From positions 17,764,877 to 17,828,876 of the forward strand of contig NC_055992.1 in NCBI RefSeq assembly GCF_018446385.1: DNA of 64,000 nucleotides, read 5' to 3'. The translations under genes and the position numbers were made by a program. Shown one piece after another: positions 34,831-45,611 of the stretch (its first letter is position 1; each line of letters begins with the position of its first letter). Source of the stretch: Zingiber officinale. Its lineage: Eukaryota; Streptophyta; Magnoliopsida; Zingiberales; Zingiberaceae. Below the pieces are notes generated by a model that searched no databases, was not told the DNA's origin, and saw nothing but the letters and a program-made list of their open reading frames with translations.

Positions 34831-35116
34831 AAGTATCTCATAAATACATTAGGTCTACCTTGATTGGGTATTCAAAAACTTAGAAGGACATGAGATGCAT
34901 AGGCCTATTGCTTGAACTTCAAATGTTTATATCAGTGCATCAACATAAATTTGAGCAAAAAATATCAAAATTATAGTGATGAGGTTAAGTGATCCATTTT
35001 AGTTAAACATTAACTAGATACACAGGCATATGGTCTCGTGAAAACCCGTAGGGTTGGTCGGTAATAGGGTCAACCGAGTGTATATAGAAGGATTTATAAG
35101 AATCAGGGAGATTGAT
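34831..35116 (+). mobile_element. Right remnant of A and unassigned sequence
   Basis: The first about 190 bases resemble the tail of element C, as in TTTATATCAGTGCATCAA. After about 35,020 the sequence (GGTTGGTCGGTAATAGGGTC and on) no longer matches A or C. I cannot assign it. Confidence 0.4.
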
Positions 35117-37259
35117 TGTAACACCCCACCCTCCTCGCTACTGGACTGTGAGGGCGGAGCGCTACTGGACTACTAACTTTACTTAATTAGAGTTGTTCAC
35201 ATGTAAAGATCAATACATAAACTCTAAAAAAACTCAAAACATACAATTAACTAGCAGCGGAAGACTAAATGACTCATCTAATACATTCTTAATAAATGGT
35301 AATCTTAATAAATTCTTATGCTAGGTCCCAAGGCTTCTATAGTCCGGGCATCACACATCCATCCGCACCTCCTTGTCGCCTTCCTTTGCTATAACTTTTC
35401 ATTTCCTTTATCCGCAGTAAGAGGAAAATGCATCTATAAGTAAATTGCTTAGTAAGCGCTATCTAACTCACAAAACTCGAATATGCATGTGAATATACTG
35501 AAATCTAAAAGCTGAATGCTCAAAAGGAAAACTACTCATGCTCATCTACAAGCAAAAGAAACATACTGAAATGTTAAACGTGTAAAACAAATCTATACAA
35601 TCATGCTAGCATAATCTTGCTGAATTTTAAACACTTTCTGAATCTTATTTCACTTGTTTAAAAACTTATACTTTAATACTTCAAAATAATAATCAACTTT
35701 CTTCTTGGGCCCAGGCGTAGTACCATCTTATGCGCGTTCCCTAATAGGTTGGGGTAGCGAGCCACCAATCCTAAAAGAGCAGACCTCGGTCTACCAGGGC
35801 CAAGACCTCGGAACGGAAGTCGGGTACTTGCCTCTTAAATAAAGTAAAATACTTGTTATCTTTTATTACTTCTAATATATAATGCATCGGCATTTTCTTT
35901 AAGCACCTTGTGTGCCAAAATCCCTAAAGTCTTGACTTTGGGATCAACTTAAGGCCTTGGCCTTTCTCTTTCTTTTCTTTATCTTTCTTACACTTTTTAA
36001 TACTTCTAATAAAAGAATGCTTCTTTAAAAACTGAAATGTTTCTAACTTTGAAATGCATAAACAAAAATCTGCATACTATGCTAATTAAAATTCTGTATA
36101 CTATACTAATCAAGATTCTGCATTCTATGCTACACTATTTCTGCATACTATGCAAACATAAATTCTGCACTATAATCTTTTTCTTTAAAAACTGCACTAT
36201 AAGTTCCACCAAAAATCTGCACTACAAGTTCTAAAGAAATCTGCATTTTAAGCTCTAAGAAATCTGCACTACAAGCTTAATTAAAATCTGCACTATAAGC
36301 CTACATAAAAATTTGCACTATAAGCTTAATTAAAATCTGCACTATAGGCTTAATTAAAAATCTGCACTATAAGCTTAATTAAAATCTGCACTATATGCTT
36401 AATTAAAATTTACACTATAAGCCTAATTAAAAATCTGCACTATAGGCTTAATTAAAAATCTGCACTATAAGCGCTTCTCATGCTTCGAATTCAAGAAGAA
36501 CAAAGGTCCGAAACTACTCCTACTGCAGGTGAGAAGCACTTACCTTGCTTCTTGGACTCACAACCAAACAAAAAGGGCTTCTAGGACCTTGGCCGGCCAT
36601 CGGAGATGATGCCCTAACTCCCTTTCGTTTTCTGCCCGAGCTCCGCCATCGTATGCAGAAGAGAAGGAGAGAATGGTTTAAGTCACGGGAAAACAGAGCA
36701 TCAACTTATTCCTTTTTATAACTTAATATTTCTGTTAACTCCTTAAATAAATTCGCTATCTTTTCTAAACAAACAAATCCAACATCAACTTATCCCTTTT
36801 ATAATCTAATATTCTGTTAATTATCTTAAATAAATTCGCTACTTTTTCTCAACAAACAAATCCAACATCAACTTATCCCTTTTATAATATTCTGTTAACT
36901 TTCTTAAATAAATTCGCTACCTTTTCTAAACAAACAAATCCAAGATCAACTTATCCCTTTTATAATCCAATATTATGTTAACTATCTTAAATAAATTTGC
37001 TACCTTTTCTAAACAGAAAAATCCGTTTGCACACCTGGTCAGTCGAGTTTTGACCGAGTCAAAGGTCATGGGTTCAATTCTCGGCTTGGACATTTTTTTG
37101 TCGAAACTTCCTTCGTTTTGTAAAAATACCAAACGACCTCCAAAAATTACATAAAAATACTCTAAAAATTTCTAAAAATCCCTAGAATATTTCTATAGCA
37201 TTTTTAAATATTTTTAAATTACTTTTAGGACTCTAATTGAGGAAATTTGAGGCGTTACA
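35117..37259 (-). mobile_element. Solo LTR-like unit E3
   Basis: 2,143 bp, TGTAACACCCC to GAGGCGTTACA, with perfect 5-bp flanks TTGAT (35112-35116 and 37260-37264). It is a more distant copy of the E1/E2 family. The TATA box (TATAAAAAGG on the minus strand, 36,711-36,720) and the CTTACC donor-like site (36,539-36,544) are at matching places. In place of the palindromes it has 24-bp tandem repeats (36,160-36,475). Confidence 0.8.
36160..36475. repeat. 24-bp tandem repeats in E3
   Basis: About eleven units like AATCTGCACTATAAGCTTAA with small changes. They are peculiar to E3 among the three E units. Confidence 0.88.
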
Positions 37260-39073
37260 TTGATCCTTATGCTGACCAGACTTATGGTCGGTCGATTGTG
37301 AGGTGGGTCGGTGATAGTGTGTTCATGTGACATTCTATTTTTGTTAGAATGGTTTAGTTATAGAGATTATTTTGTTTAGAAAGTTTATTGGAGAGTTGGT
37401 TTTCGCTAAGCAAGGAATATTTGAGCTAATCTAATTCATTACTATTAATTCATGATTTGTGCTTAGTGTGTTTTAATTTGGTTTTATAGGTAAAGAGTTG
37501 GGCATGTGACGTTCTATTTTTGTTGGAATGATTTGGTTATGGAGATTATTTTGGTTAGGAAATTGATTGGAGAGTTGGTTTTTGCTAAGCAAGGAATATT
37601 TTGAGATAATCTAATTCATTACTATTAATTCATGATTTGTGCTTAATGTGTTTTAATTTGGTTTTGAAGGTAAAGAGTTGGACACATTGTCACACTCGGG
37701 TTCACTCAAGTTCAGCCAGCCTGGAAGTTGAATTCAGACCTAGCCACTGTTAAAACCCAACTAAAGAGTCACTATTGAACCGGGTTCAAATAGAGATTTA
37801 AAAGCCAACTTCGGCATAATGAACAGTAGCTTCACTACTATTCATCGTGTCAGCGTCTTCTCGGAAGCACGAGGCAGAGTCCCTTTTCCATCTAGATCCC
37901 AGATTTAGTTCTCTTCATCGACGGTGAACTTGAGCTACCAGTGATCAACATCCAAAGGGATAAAAGGGCGACGGCGAGGAGTTTCCCACATCGTGATGTT
38001 ACCATCTGTGTTCATGTGCTGCATCATAGATTGAGGGTGTTTTCCTGATCTGTGACTTCTATCAACATTTAGAGGGTTTTGACAGAGTTTTCTAGAAGCT
38101 TATATACTCATTTCATATTGCAACACATCCGCGAGTCCTGAATCGATCCGATCAATCGATTAGAGCTCACGATTCTAGAATTTGATCCTCTGAATCTTTG
38201 AGCGTTGAGATTGTCGGATGATCGCTAGCTTGAAGGGTGTTCTCCAGGAGCTATAGGCATAGTCTGTACTAACAGGGAGCTTGGATTTTCTTGTTAATTA
38301 CTTGAAGGGTGTTCTCTAGGAGCATTTATATTTAACAACAGGAAGAAGGAGCTCGATCATGATTTGAGTTGAGGAACATTTTCTTTATCTTTTATTTCTC
38401 CATTTATTTGCTCAGATTTGATGATCTGATTACTTGCATCTACAATTACATTTCAGTTTTGAATTTCAGCAAATTGATTGAAGCTTTTTATCCATTACTT
38501 TACTAAATCATAAACTCTTGATCTTTGTATTTAGTTCCTGCAATTCAATTGCCACACGTTTTAATTTTGTATCAGACATCTTGATCTAGTTTAGTTATTT
38601 AGTTTTTTTCAATTTAGTATGACAATTTGTCAAAGCAAATTTTGTTTAGTTTGTTTTCAGTTTGATTGTAGGGGTTTAATTTCATCTTCTTCTTGAAGAG
38701 TTGATGTTTAGATTAGTTGTTTTTCAAGTCTAGTTCTTCTTCAATGTGCTAACGAATAAATTTTCTTATGGACACAGTTTAGTTTACAGCTAGGACATGA
38801 TTTCTATTTTTGGTTAGATTCGGTTAAGGGCATTTACTTTTCTCAATTACATTTCAACATTTATTTAGATAGAAAACTTAAAAACAAACACTCATTTCTA
38901 AATAGAAATCCCAAAAAGAATTTAGATCTAAGTCAAGCACACATTTATTGGCTAGCCTTGGAAAAATATGACTTGGGACCTATATTACATATCTCCTCTT
39001 GAATTAAGAAGGGTTTTTAACAATTAGTAATTTGAAGTGCAATGTGACATGCAATAGGATTGACATCAAATTT
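37260..39073 (+). mobile_element. Probable LTR and leader of an Athila/Tat-like Gypsy
   Basis: Sequence between E3 and a tRNA-Asp primer site. The right end (GATTGACATCA) could be the LTR end. The left end is unclear; TGTCACACTCGGG at about 37,688 is one possible start. A 179-bp tandem duplication occupies 37,324-37,683. No coding region was recognised. Confidence 0.45.
37324..37683. repeat. 179-bp tandem duplication
   Basis: Two adjacent copies, each starting CATGTGAC(A/G)TTCTATTTTTG and ending near GGTAAAGAGTTGG. By eye about nine tenths of the positions match. Confidence 0.9.
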
Positions 39074-40543
39074 TGGTGTCGTTGCCGGGGATTAAGTCAA
39101 GATCACATTTCAGAATTATGTCCAAATCTTTATCAAGATGGATCATTGGCAGCATTTTCAAGAGCTCAATTCCAACAAAAATATGACCCTTCTTCTTCTA
39201 CATTCAACCAAGGTTGGAGAGATCATCTAAATTTAAAGTATGACAACTCATTTTATCAATAATCATCTTCAAATCAGAATTTCTAGCAAAATCAGAGTTT
39301 CCAGTCACCTCAACAAGGATTCCAACAACAATCACAACCTTTTTGGCATCATTATCAACCTATGAATCAATTTCAGCAATCATTTCAGCCTTATCAACAG
39401 AATTTTCAGCAAAACCAGCCATAACATCACCAATCTCAGAATTTCCCGAATTTACAAAACCAGCATGCACTTCCAACACCCTTAAGACTAAGTTTGACTC
39501 AAGGAAGTTCCAATACAACCTCTAGTTCAGATGCATAGCAAGGTAGGTTGGAGAAGTTGATGCAGCAAATGTTACAGTAGCAACAAAATAAGCAAAGAAC
39601 TGATTCTGCTTTATAGAACATAGAAAGGCAGATTGGACAATTAACTTCTAGTAGAAACCAAATGCAAGGTTAAGAATCAAGTCAATTGCCTTCACAAACA
39701 ACTCCTTTAGGATTGCCTTCACAAACAACTCCTAATCCTAAAGGGAATGTTAGTGCATTAACTCTAAGAAGTGGAAGGAAAATTTCATATGTGAATTCAA
39801 GAAAAGTAGGTTTTGATGGGAAATTTCCAGCATCTCAATTTTCAAATTCCAATAGCCATCAAATTCCAGCTTCAAAGGACACTATTCTAGAGTTTCCAGC
39901 AATCCAATTTTCTCTAAATTCAAGTTTTAATCCAATTCATATTGATCCAATGATTTTAGTTCAAGAACAAGTGAAGAGTTGCATGAATCCAGAAAATTCC
40001 AGCAGCTACATTCCAACTGAATCGGTTCCAATTCCGACAAAAATTCCAAATTCTAGAAATTCTAGAAGTCTAACACAGCAGCATTCAGATCATGAAGGAG
40101 TCGAGCCCAGTATTCCCTTACCCTTTCCTCAACGTAAAGTACAATCAAGAAAAAATATAGAGGAGGAAAAGGCTAAAGAGTATCAAGAGCTTGTGAATCT
40201 ACTTAACAAAGTGGAAGTCAATGTTCCTTTATTGACAATGATTAAGCAAATTTCCAAGTATGTAAAATTTCTCAAGGATCTTTGTGTGCATAAAAAGAAG
40301 TTGAAGGGGAATGAGTTGATTAGCATGAGCAAGAATGTATCAACACTTATTCAACTAGTTCCTCAGAAGTATGAAGATCCTGGAGTGTTCACTGTACTTT
40401 GTGAGATTATGAGCAATCTTTTTAAGGATACTATGTTAGATTTGGGAGCTTCCATAAATGTAATGCTAAGATCAGTTTTTCAAACTTTAGGGGTTGGACC
40501 ATTGCAACCTATATGGGTTGTTATTATTGGTACCCCAAGGTAG
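39074..40543 (+). mobile_element. Athila/Tat-like Gypsy: primer site, gag and protease piece (fossil)
   Basis: The primer site TGGTGTCGTTGCCGGGGA (39074-39091) fits the 3' end of plant tRNA-Asp, as in Athila/Tat Gypsy elements. Downstream are glutamine- and asparagine-rich gag parts (39,160-39,660) and a gag C-terminal part with ISKYVKFLKDLCVHKKKL. A protease-type motif, MLDLGASINVM (around 40,440), matches the DLGASINVMP wording of the family. The piece stops at about 40,543, with no reverse transcriptase. It is broken in several places. Confidence 0.75.
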
Positions 40544-41100
40544 TTTTGATGTGATCAAATAAGTTAAGTTATGTTCTGTGTGTTTAACCCTATGTCTAAG
40601 TGTGCAGAAACTTAGGAGCACAGGAAGTTGAGCGAAAGACACAGCTAACGAGAAGGACGACACAAGAGAGAGCTGGCAGACTCGGTGCGTTTGAGAGACG
40701 AGGTGTTGCGGAAGAGTACACAGGCGGATGAGAAGGAGGCGCGCGGCATTTCCGAAGGACGATAAGCCGGAGCGGAAACTTGCTTGAGAAGGTCTGAAGT
40801 TGGGTTCGGGTGAGTCCTATTCCGGATGGCCAAAATCACTCAAGCGAGCGGAGCCGGAGCGGAAGACCCGGACCGATGCGCCCAGAACAAGTCGGGGTAC
40901 TCGGACCAGTTCGAGGCACTCGGAATCCTTCCGAGCGCTCGGAACTCGATTTTTATTCAGATCGACGTGACCTTTGACCATTGCGTCGGGAATAGATTTC
41001 TATCCTATTCCAGACGTCTAGAACGCTTCCAGACACCCTTAATAGGACTATATAAATAGCCCTGCTCTCAGAAGCTAATAATAATAAGAAATACTCAATC
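40544..41100 (+). mobile_element. LTR fragment with TATA box
   Basis: It opens with wording seen near the start of the A LTR (AAGTTAAGTTA.., GTGTGCAG). It then has inverted repeats around CTCGGAA/TTCCGAG (about 40,905-40,950) and the TATA box CTATATAAATAG (41,048-41,059). No partner or primer site is visible and its right end is unclear. Confidence 0.5.
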
Positions 41101-41289
41101 AACACTTAGACTCTTTCATTTCTATTTAACTTCATCTTTTCTATGTTTTCATTTATATTTAGCTTCATTTTTCCTTAATTTGACTGTCCTATTATCTTAA
41201 CTTTAAGATTAACTGCTGCATCATCCCTAAGATCTGTCCATTATACCCCGTATCATCCGATTATCGCATGCATTTATCTGTGCTTGCAG

Positions 41290-41377
41290 ACCGGCTGATT
41301 TTGCAGGCATTGGTGTTGGTGCTGCTTACTATGGCCTTCGGCCTGTGGAGTTCATGACATTTAACTTCTTTTTGCAG
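41290..41377 (+). pseudogene. Lone exon relic of pyruvate dehydrogenase E1 beta
   Basis: The frame starting at 41291 reads [20 protein letters not shown], then FMTFNFFLQ. Plant mitochondrial PDH E1 beta has EAGF(A/T)[25 protein letters not shown] at this point, from memory. The relic keeps both splice-like borders (TGCTTGCAG before, CAG|GTTAGAG after), so one genomic exon with intron edges was copied. One of the paired valines before EFMTF is absent, and a few residues differ. No other exon of the gene is visible within the window. It is a dead duplicate and not functional alone. Confidence 0.75.
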
Positions 41378-42750
41378 GTTAGAGTTGTCATTCATCTTTT
41401 TCTCAGTAGACTATTTCTTTGTACATATAATGGAGTCTTCTTTAGGAGTAGATTGGCTGGTTGGACCTGAAAAACATTAACCAAACCTTTACTTACCTAT
41501 TTTTACATACCAGCCAGTGAACTAAAAAAAAAACACTATACAAAAAATGAGAGTGTTTAATCTTGCTGCCATAAATAAAATAGAATTTGTCTATCAAATA
41601 ATCGATCATGGTGTATTAAGTTATTCTATTTTAAAGATGGAGTATAGTACTAGCAAAGTTGATGAATTGGGATGGTTGTGTTTGATACAACCCAACAAAA
41701 AATGAGATCAGCACAGTAACCAAGCATGACGCTCAGATCACTTAAGATAGTATTTACAGTACTAATTGTCATTTAAAAACTCCAAGCCAATAAGATTTGG
41801 AATAAATTAAATCTCTTCTATCAGCAAACTATTTATTAAGATCAGATTCATGCGTAACTCTATTGTACAAAGAACATTCATTATTTATCCTCTCTTCTTT
41901 CCTTTATTTCTCCAAGGGAATTCTCACGCCTGGTTGGGTCTTCCAGTACTCTTTGGTCAAATTATCACAAACCTACCGCAGCCATGATTGACGTTGCATG
42001 AGTTGAAGACCAAGCTCCATGGGAATTTTCGTCGTATTAGCAAGTGGAGCTAGAACGGCACGATCGAACAATTCACATGTCTCCTTACTTCAAATATTCC
42101 ATCGTGGGGCCGTCGATCATTATCAGAAAGAGGAGACGAGAATTAATAGACAGTCGTCAACGTGTGGGATTCTCCAACCTGAAGAATCCACAAATCGCTC
42201 CGAAGATGATCGAATTAACGTACACGTGTTGCCAACCTCCACTTGTTTTTCATCCTCTTCACTGAACCCAACGTGCCGGTAAGCGTCAGAAAGTGGTGGA
42301 TTCAATTCTAAGTGGGATGGTGGATGGTAATTGGTGCATTGAATCTGACTAACTTTATCTAAAAAAGTTTTGGAGTTTTTTTTTACCCTGGCCAATGGTA
42401 TAATAATTAAATCCTCTAGGTTTAATCTAATCACAGACCCCAATAAATTTACAAAATCTGAAATCGAGTGCGACTTTGCCTTTTGATACGAAAAACCCAA
42501 ATCAGAATCAGTGGGCTCATGGCCAATCCCTCATGAAATGAAATGTTGCTTAAATCGAATTGCGTCCGGAGCCAAACCAACATAGTGTCATCTTTCTCTT
42601 TAATCATGCCTTAATTTTACATGCATGCATTATCATGATATTGTATAATTCAAATTAAACTAACTTATATAAAGATATATGCTTTACGTAAGTTTTATCA
42701 GCTTAACAGCAGCTGTGATATACTGAAGAATGTAAAGCATAGGCATCTCT
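41378..42750. other. Intergenic sequence upstream of the hydroxylase gene
   Basis: The first part may be intron left beside the exon relic. The rest is ordinary AT-rich plant intergenic DNA and likely carries the promoter of the next gene. Short open frames at 42,019-42,500 show no recognisable motif. Confidence 0.5.
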
Positions 42751-42760
42751 GTATTTAAAG
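42751..42760 (+). promoter_or_regulatory. TATA-like box of beta-carotene hydroxylase
   Basis: GTATTTAAAG lies 127 bp before the start codon, a suitable distance for a short 5' leader. Confidence 0.4.
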
Positions 42761-42886
42761 GTTAGGGTGGCAATTTGATCTCCATGCCGTTGATGCATCT
42801 TCTCCTGGCTTCATTTCTCGCTTGACGACGACGGAACCGACCAAAATTTGAAAGAATCGGAGTGAGAGGCCCGACTGAGGGGCAAC

Positions 42887-44113
42887 ATGGCGGTCACCAC
42901 TACAATTCCCTGCCACTTGCCTCCCGGAGCCCCCGGCTACGGCTACCTCCGCTTCCGGCCGCTCCCGGCTCGCGTTTCCTGCGGCAGAGATTTTACGCGC
43001 CACCCGTGCCTGCGTCGGCGACACAGCTCGATCTTCTTTGCGCCCAAGGCGGTGGCTGATGATCAGGCCAACGGCGGGGAAAGTGAGTCAAAAGAAACAG
43101 AGGAGCTGCGTATCTCGTCGTCGGCGGAGAGGAAGGCGCGGAAAGAGGCCGAGCGGCGGACGTACCTGATCGCGGCGGTGATGTCGAGTCTCGGCATCAC
43201 TTCCATGGCGGTCGCGTCCGTCTACTACCGCTTCACCTGGCAAATGGAGGTCGACTATTGTGTCCCCAACTTGGATTCCATTTTTAATGAATTCTATCAA
43301 TACCAGTGGATTGATTTTGCAGGGAGGAGAGGTTCCGGCGACGGAGATGTTGGGGACGTTCGCTCTTTCCGTGGGCGCAGCGGTGGGAATGGAGTTGTGG
43401 GCGCGGTGGGCGCACCGGGCGCTGTGGCACGCCTCGCTGTGGCCCATGCACGAGTCGCACCACCGCCCTCGCGACGGCCCCTTCGAGCTCAACGACGTCT
43501 TCGCCGTCATCAACGCCGTCCCCGCCATCTCCCTCATGGCCTACGGCTTACTCCACCGCGGCCTTTTCCCCGGCCTCTGCTTCGGCGCCGTAAGAAACTA
43601 AACCGACCACCAAATTTACTAAATTAACCTCCCCCAATCAGAATCATCAATCCGTGCAGGGCCTGGGGTTCACGCTGTTCGGAATCGCCTACATGTTCGT
43701 CCACGACGGGCTGGTACACCGCCGGTTTCCAGTGGGCCCAATCGCCAACGTGCCCTACTTCCGCCGCGTCGCCGCCGCCCACCAGGTACTTCGCCGGTAC
43801 CATTCACTCCGTCGATCGCCATTAATTCGATATTGCAGCTTAATTTTAACATACTGCTCGGGGACTGTGACAGATCCACCACACGCACAAGTTTGGAGGG
43901 GTGCCCTACGGCCTGTTCCTGGGCCCGAAGGTGAGTGAGTCCACGTCCCCTGCATGCACCGCGAGAAAGAATTAAGATCGATGGAGGACAATGCACTATT
44001 ACTGCTCTTGGCACATCTCTAACAAGATCTAACTGCAGGAGCTGGAAGAGGTGGGTGGATTGGAGGAGCTGGAAGAGGTGATCAGCAGGAGGAATAAACT
44101 CTCCGGCTTCTAA
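42887..44113 (+). CDS. BCH: Beta-carotene 3-hydroxylase, plastid, 5 exons
   Basis: Non-heme di-iron hydroxylase that adds 3-hydroxyl groups to the beta rings of beta-carotene, giving zeaxanthin through beta-cryptoxanthin in plastid membranes. Exons are 42887-43249, 43323-43589, 43660-43785, 43874-43930 and 44039-44113; all joins are in phase 0 with GT-AG borders and give 295 residues, a usual family length. Residues 1 to about 60 look like a transit peptide. The four histidine clusters that bind iron are present: H152-x4-H157, H164-x2-HH168, H225-x4-H230 and H251-x2-HH255. The stretch WAHRALWHASLW and the ending PKELEEVGGLEELEE are typical. One oddity is HHTHKFGGVPYG where most plant copies, from memory, read HHTDKF. 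Membrane segments near 93-112 and 131-146 fit the fold. Confidence 0.95.
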
Positions 44114-44819
44114 AACTGAAGTTGTTTGTAATGTCGCTCGGTGGAGATCAAGAATCAACCCTTGTGTATTGGTCGTATTGCTGTGTTTCGCAGTGATACA
44201 ATTATGACGTCCCACAATTGATCTTATCCCTACGCCTTGTCATTGCTAGCATAAAGTTCCTCCTATATCCTCTGTAGGTGGCTTATGACTATACACTATG
44301 ACAACAGATGCTAAATTTGTCATAAAATTATGACTACAATATGGCCGGAGGAAATTACTAAATTAGAAAACCTTTTTTAGTTTATACTGTAGCATTGCCA
44401 TTTGCCACGGATTGTCAAAGCGTTTTCATTTTGTCCTTGTGGATTCCTAAGTACATATCGACTAGTCAAAGCCACTCAAAGGGGAAAAAAATCATTCTCA
44501 TTGTCAAAATTAAACAACCTGCTCGTTTGAATCGTTTGATAGTGATAAAACTACATCATGAAATACATATAATTCAACCCGAATATATCTAGAAGGCAAA
44601 CAAAAGAAAGGAAAATGAGTTTGCCATCTCTTTTGTCACTCAATGTTTTTTTTTCTTTCAATTGAATCAGTCAAAAAATCTAACTACGGCCATCTCTCCT
44701 CATTGTCCTTTCAATTAAATTAACCCCTTCGATTCTACAGACATTTCATTTTCCATCCTCAGATCCCTCTGTCATTCTACTTGTCCTGCTGGCTCGATCT
44801 GTTGCTCCTGCAAGAGAAG
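44114..44819. other. Intergenic sequence
   Basis: 3' end of the hydroxylase gene and promoter of the HMA gene. It is AT-rich; no further gene or repeat was recognised. Confidence 0.5.
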
Positions 44820-45403
44820 ATGAGCAAGGTGAGATATCGATCATTTTGTTTATCTTGATTTTCTCGCTGGTTCATCATATTTAATTAAGCTTTGTGTGCA
44901 GAAAATAGCGGTGAAACTGGATCTACACGATGACAAGGAAAAACAGAAGGTCTTGAAGGCCGTCTCTACTCTTCGTGGTACACATACAGCATCCTTGTTT
45001 TGCTCTAAGCTAATGATTCCTAATTCAGACGAGAACAATACAAATTAAAAGCCATTATCTAACAGGGATCGATTCCGTTGGACTGGACATGAAAGAGCAA
45101 AAACTGACCGTAGTCGGATCGGTCGACCCTATCGACGTCGTGAAGAAGTTGAGAAGGTCATGGAAGGCCATCATAGTCTCCGTTGGGCCTGCAGAGGAGA
45201 AGAAGGCAGAGCCGAAGAAAGAGGAAGGGAAGAAGGAAGTGAAGAAGAAAGAGGAGCCCAAAAAGGAAGAGAAGAAACCCGATCCCCACGAGCAACTGTT
45301 AGCTGAGCTTGTCAACGCATATAGAGGCTATAATACTCATATGAACAACCATTACTATGTGCAGTGGGTCGAGGAGGATCCAAATGCTTGCACCATCCTC
45401 TGA
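44820..45403 (+). CDS. HMA-domain protein with CaaX end (HIPP-like), 3 exons
   Basis: A small heavy-metal-associated-domain protein. Exons are 44820-44828, 44902-44977 and 45066-45403 with GT-AG borders, giving 140 residues. A three-codon first exon before the HMA fold is common in this family. The fold (about 4-70) reads [20 protein letters not shown], then [17 protein letters not shown]. The metal-binding MxCxxC is replaced by LHDDKEK, so copper or zinc binding by that loop is unlikely. A lysine/glutamate-rich stretch (about 72-100) follows, and the protein ends CTIL, a CaaX box for prenylation and membrane attachment. Members lacking CxxC exist and are thought to act through protein contacts. 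A possible poly(A) signal AATAAA lies near 45,474. Confidence 0.85.
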
Positions 45404-45611
45404 TCGATACGTTTATTATACAGGATATTGTAAGAATAAGAATAGGAAGAGAGTAAAAAATTATATGAAAGTAATAAAATATATTGTTCATTGATATATG
45501 TTAAATATGTACTTGGTCAATTGATCAATTAATAAATAATAAAATAATTCTAAAAATAATTTTGAGACTTATTCTAATAATTATAATAGAATTATTAGAA
45601 TAATCTAAATA

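Larger units (their letters stand above)
5331..35020 (+). mobile_element. Element A: gag-plus-ORF2 LTR element, heavily nested
   Basis: A plus-strand fossil and the base layer of the nest. Parts: 5' LTR (5331-6630), primer site TGGTATCAGAGC (6633-6644), gag region (6886-8320), element B (8321-27248), gag-to-ORF2 spacer (27249-27693 and 29984-30600, split by E1), palindromes (about 30610-30760), ORF2 region (31046-32170) and a tail split by E2 (to about 35,020). The tail resembles the matching part of C, for example the TATATC(A/T)GTGCATCAA wording. No right LTR was found and no reverse transcriptase or integrase of its own is visible. It is broken in several places and, as host of five insertions, is the oldest well-defined layer. 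Confidence 0.75.

Noticed and set aside
37260-39073. Right LTR of element A
   Set aside because: No stretch resembling 5331-6630 was found; the sequence belongs to a Gypsy element with a tRNA-Asp primer site.
43670-44215. 181-residue minus-strand frame over the carotene hydroxylase gene
   Set aside because: It is the shadow of GC-rich exons 3-5 and has no recognised motif.
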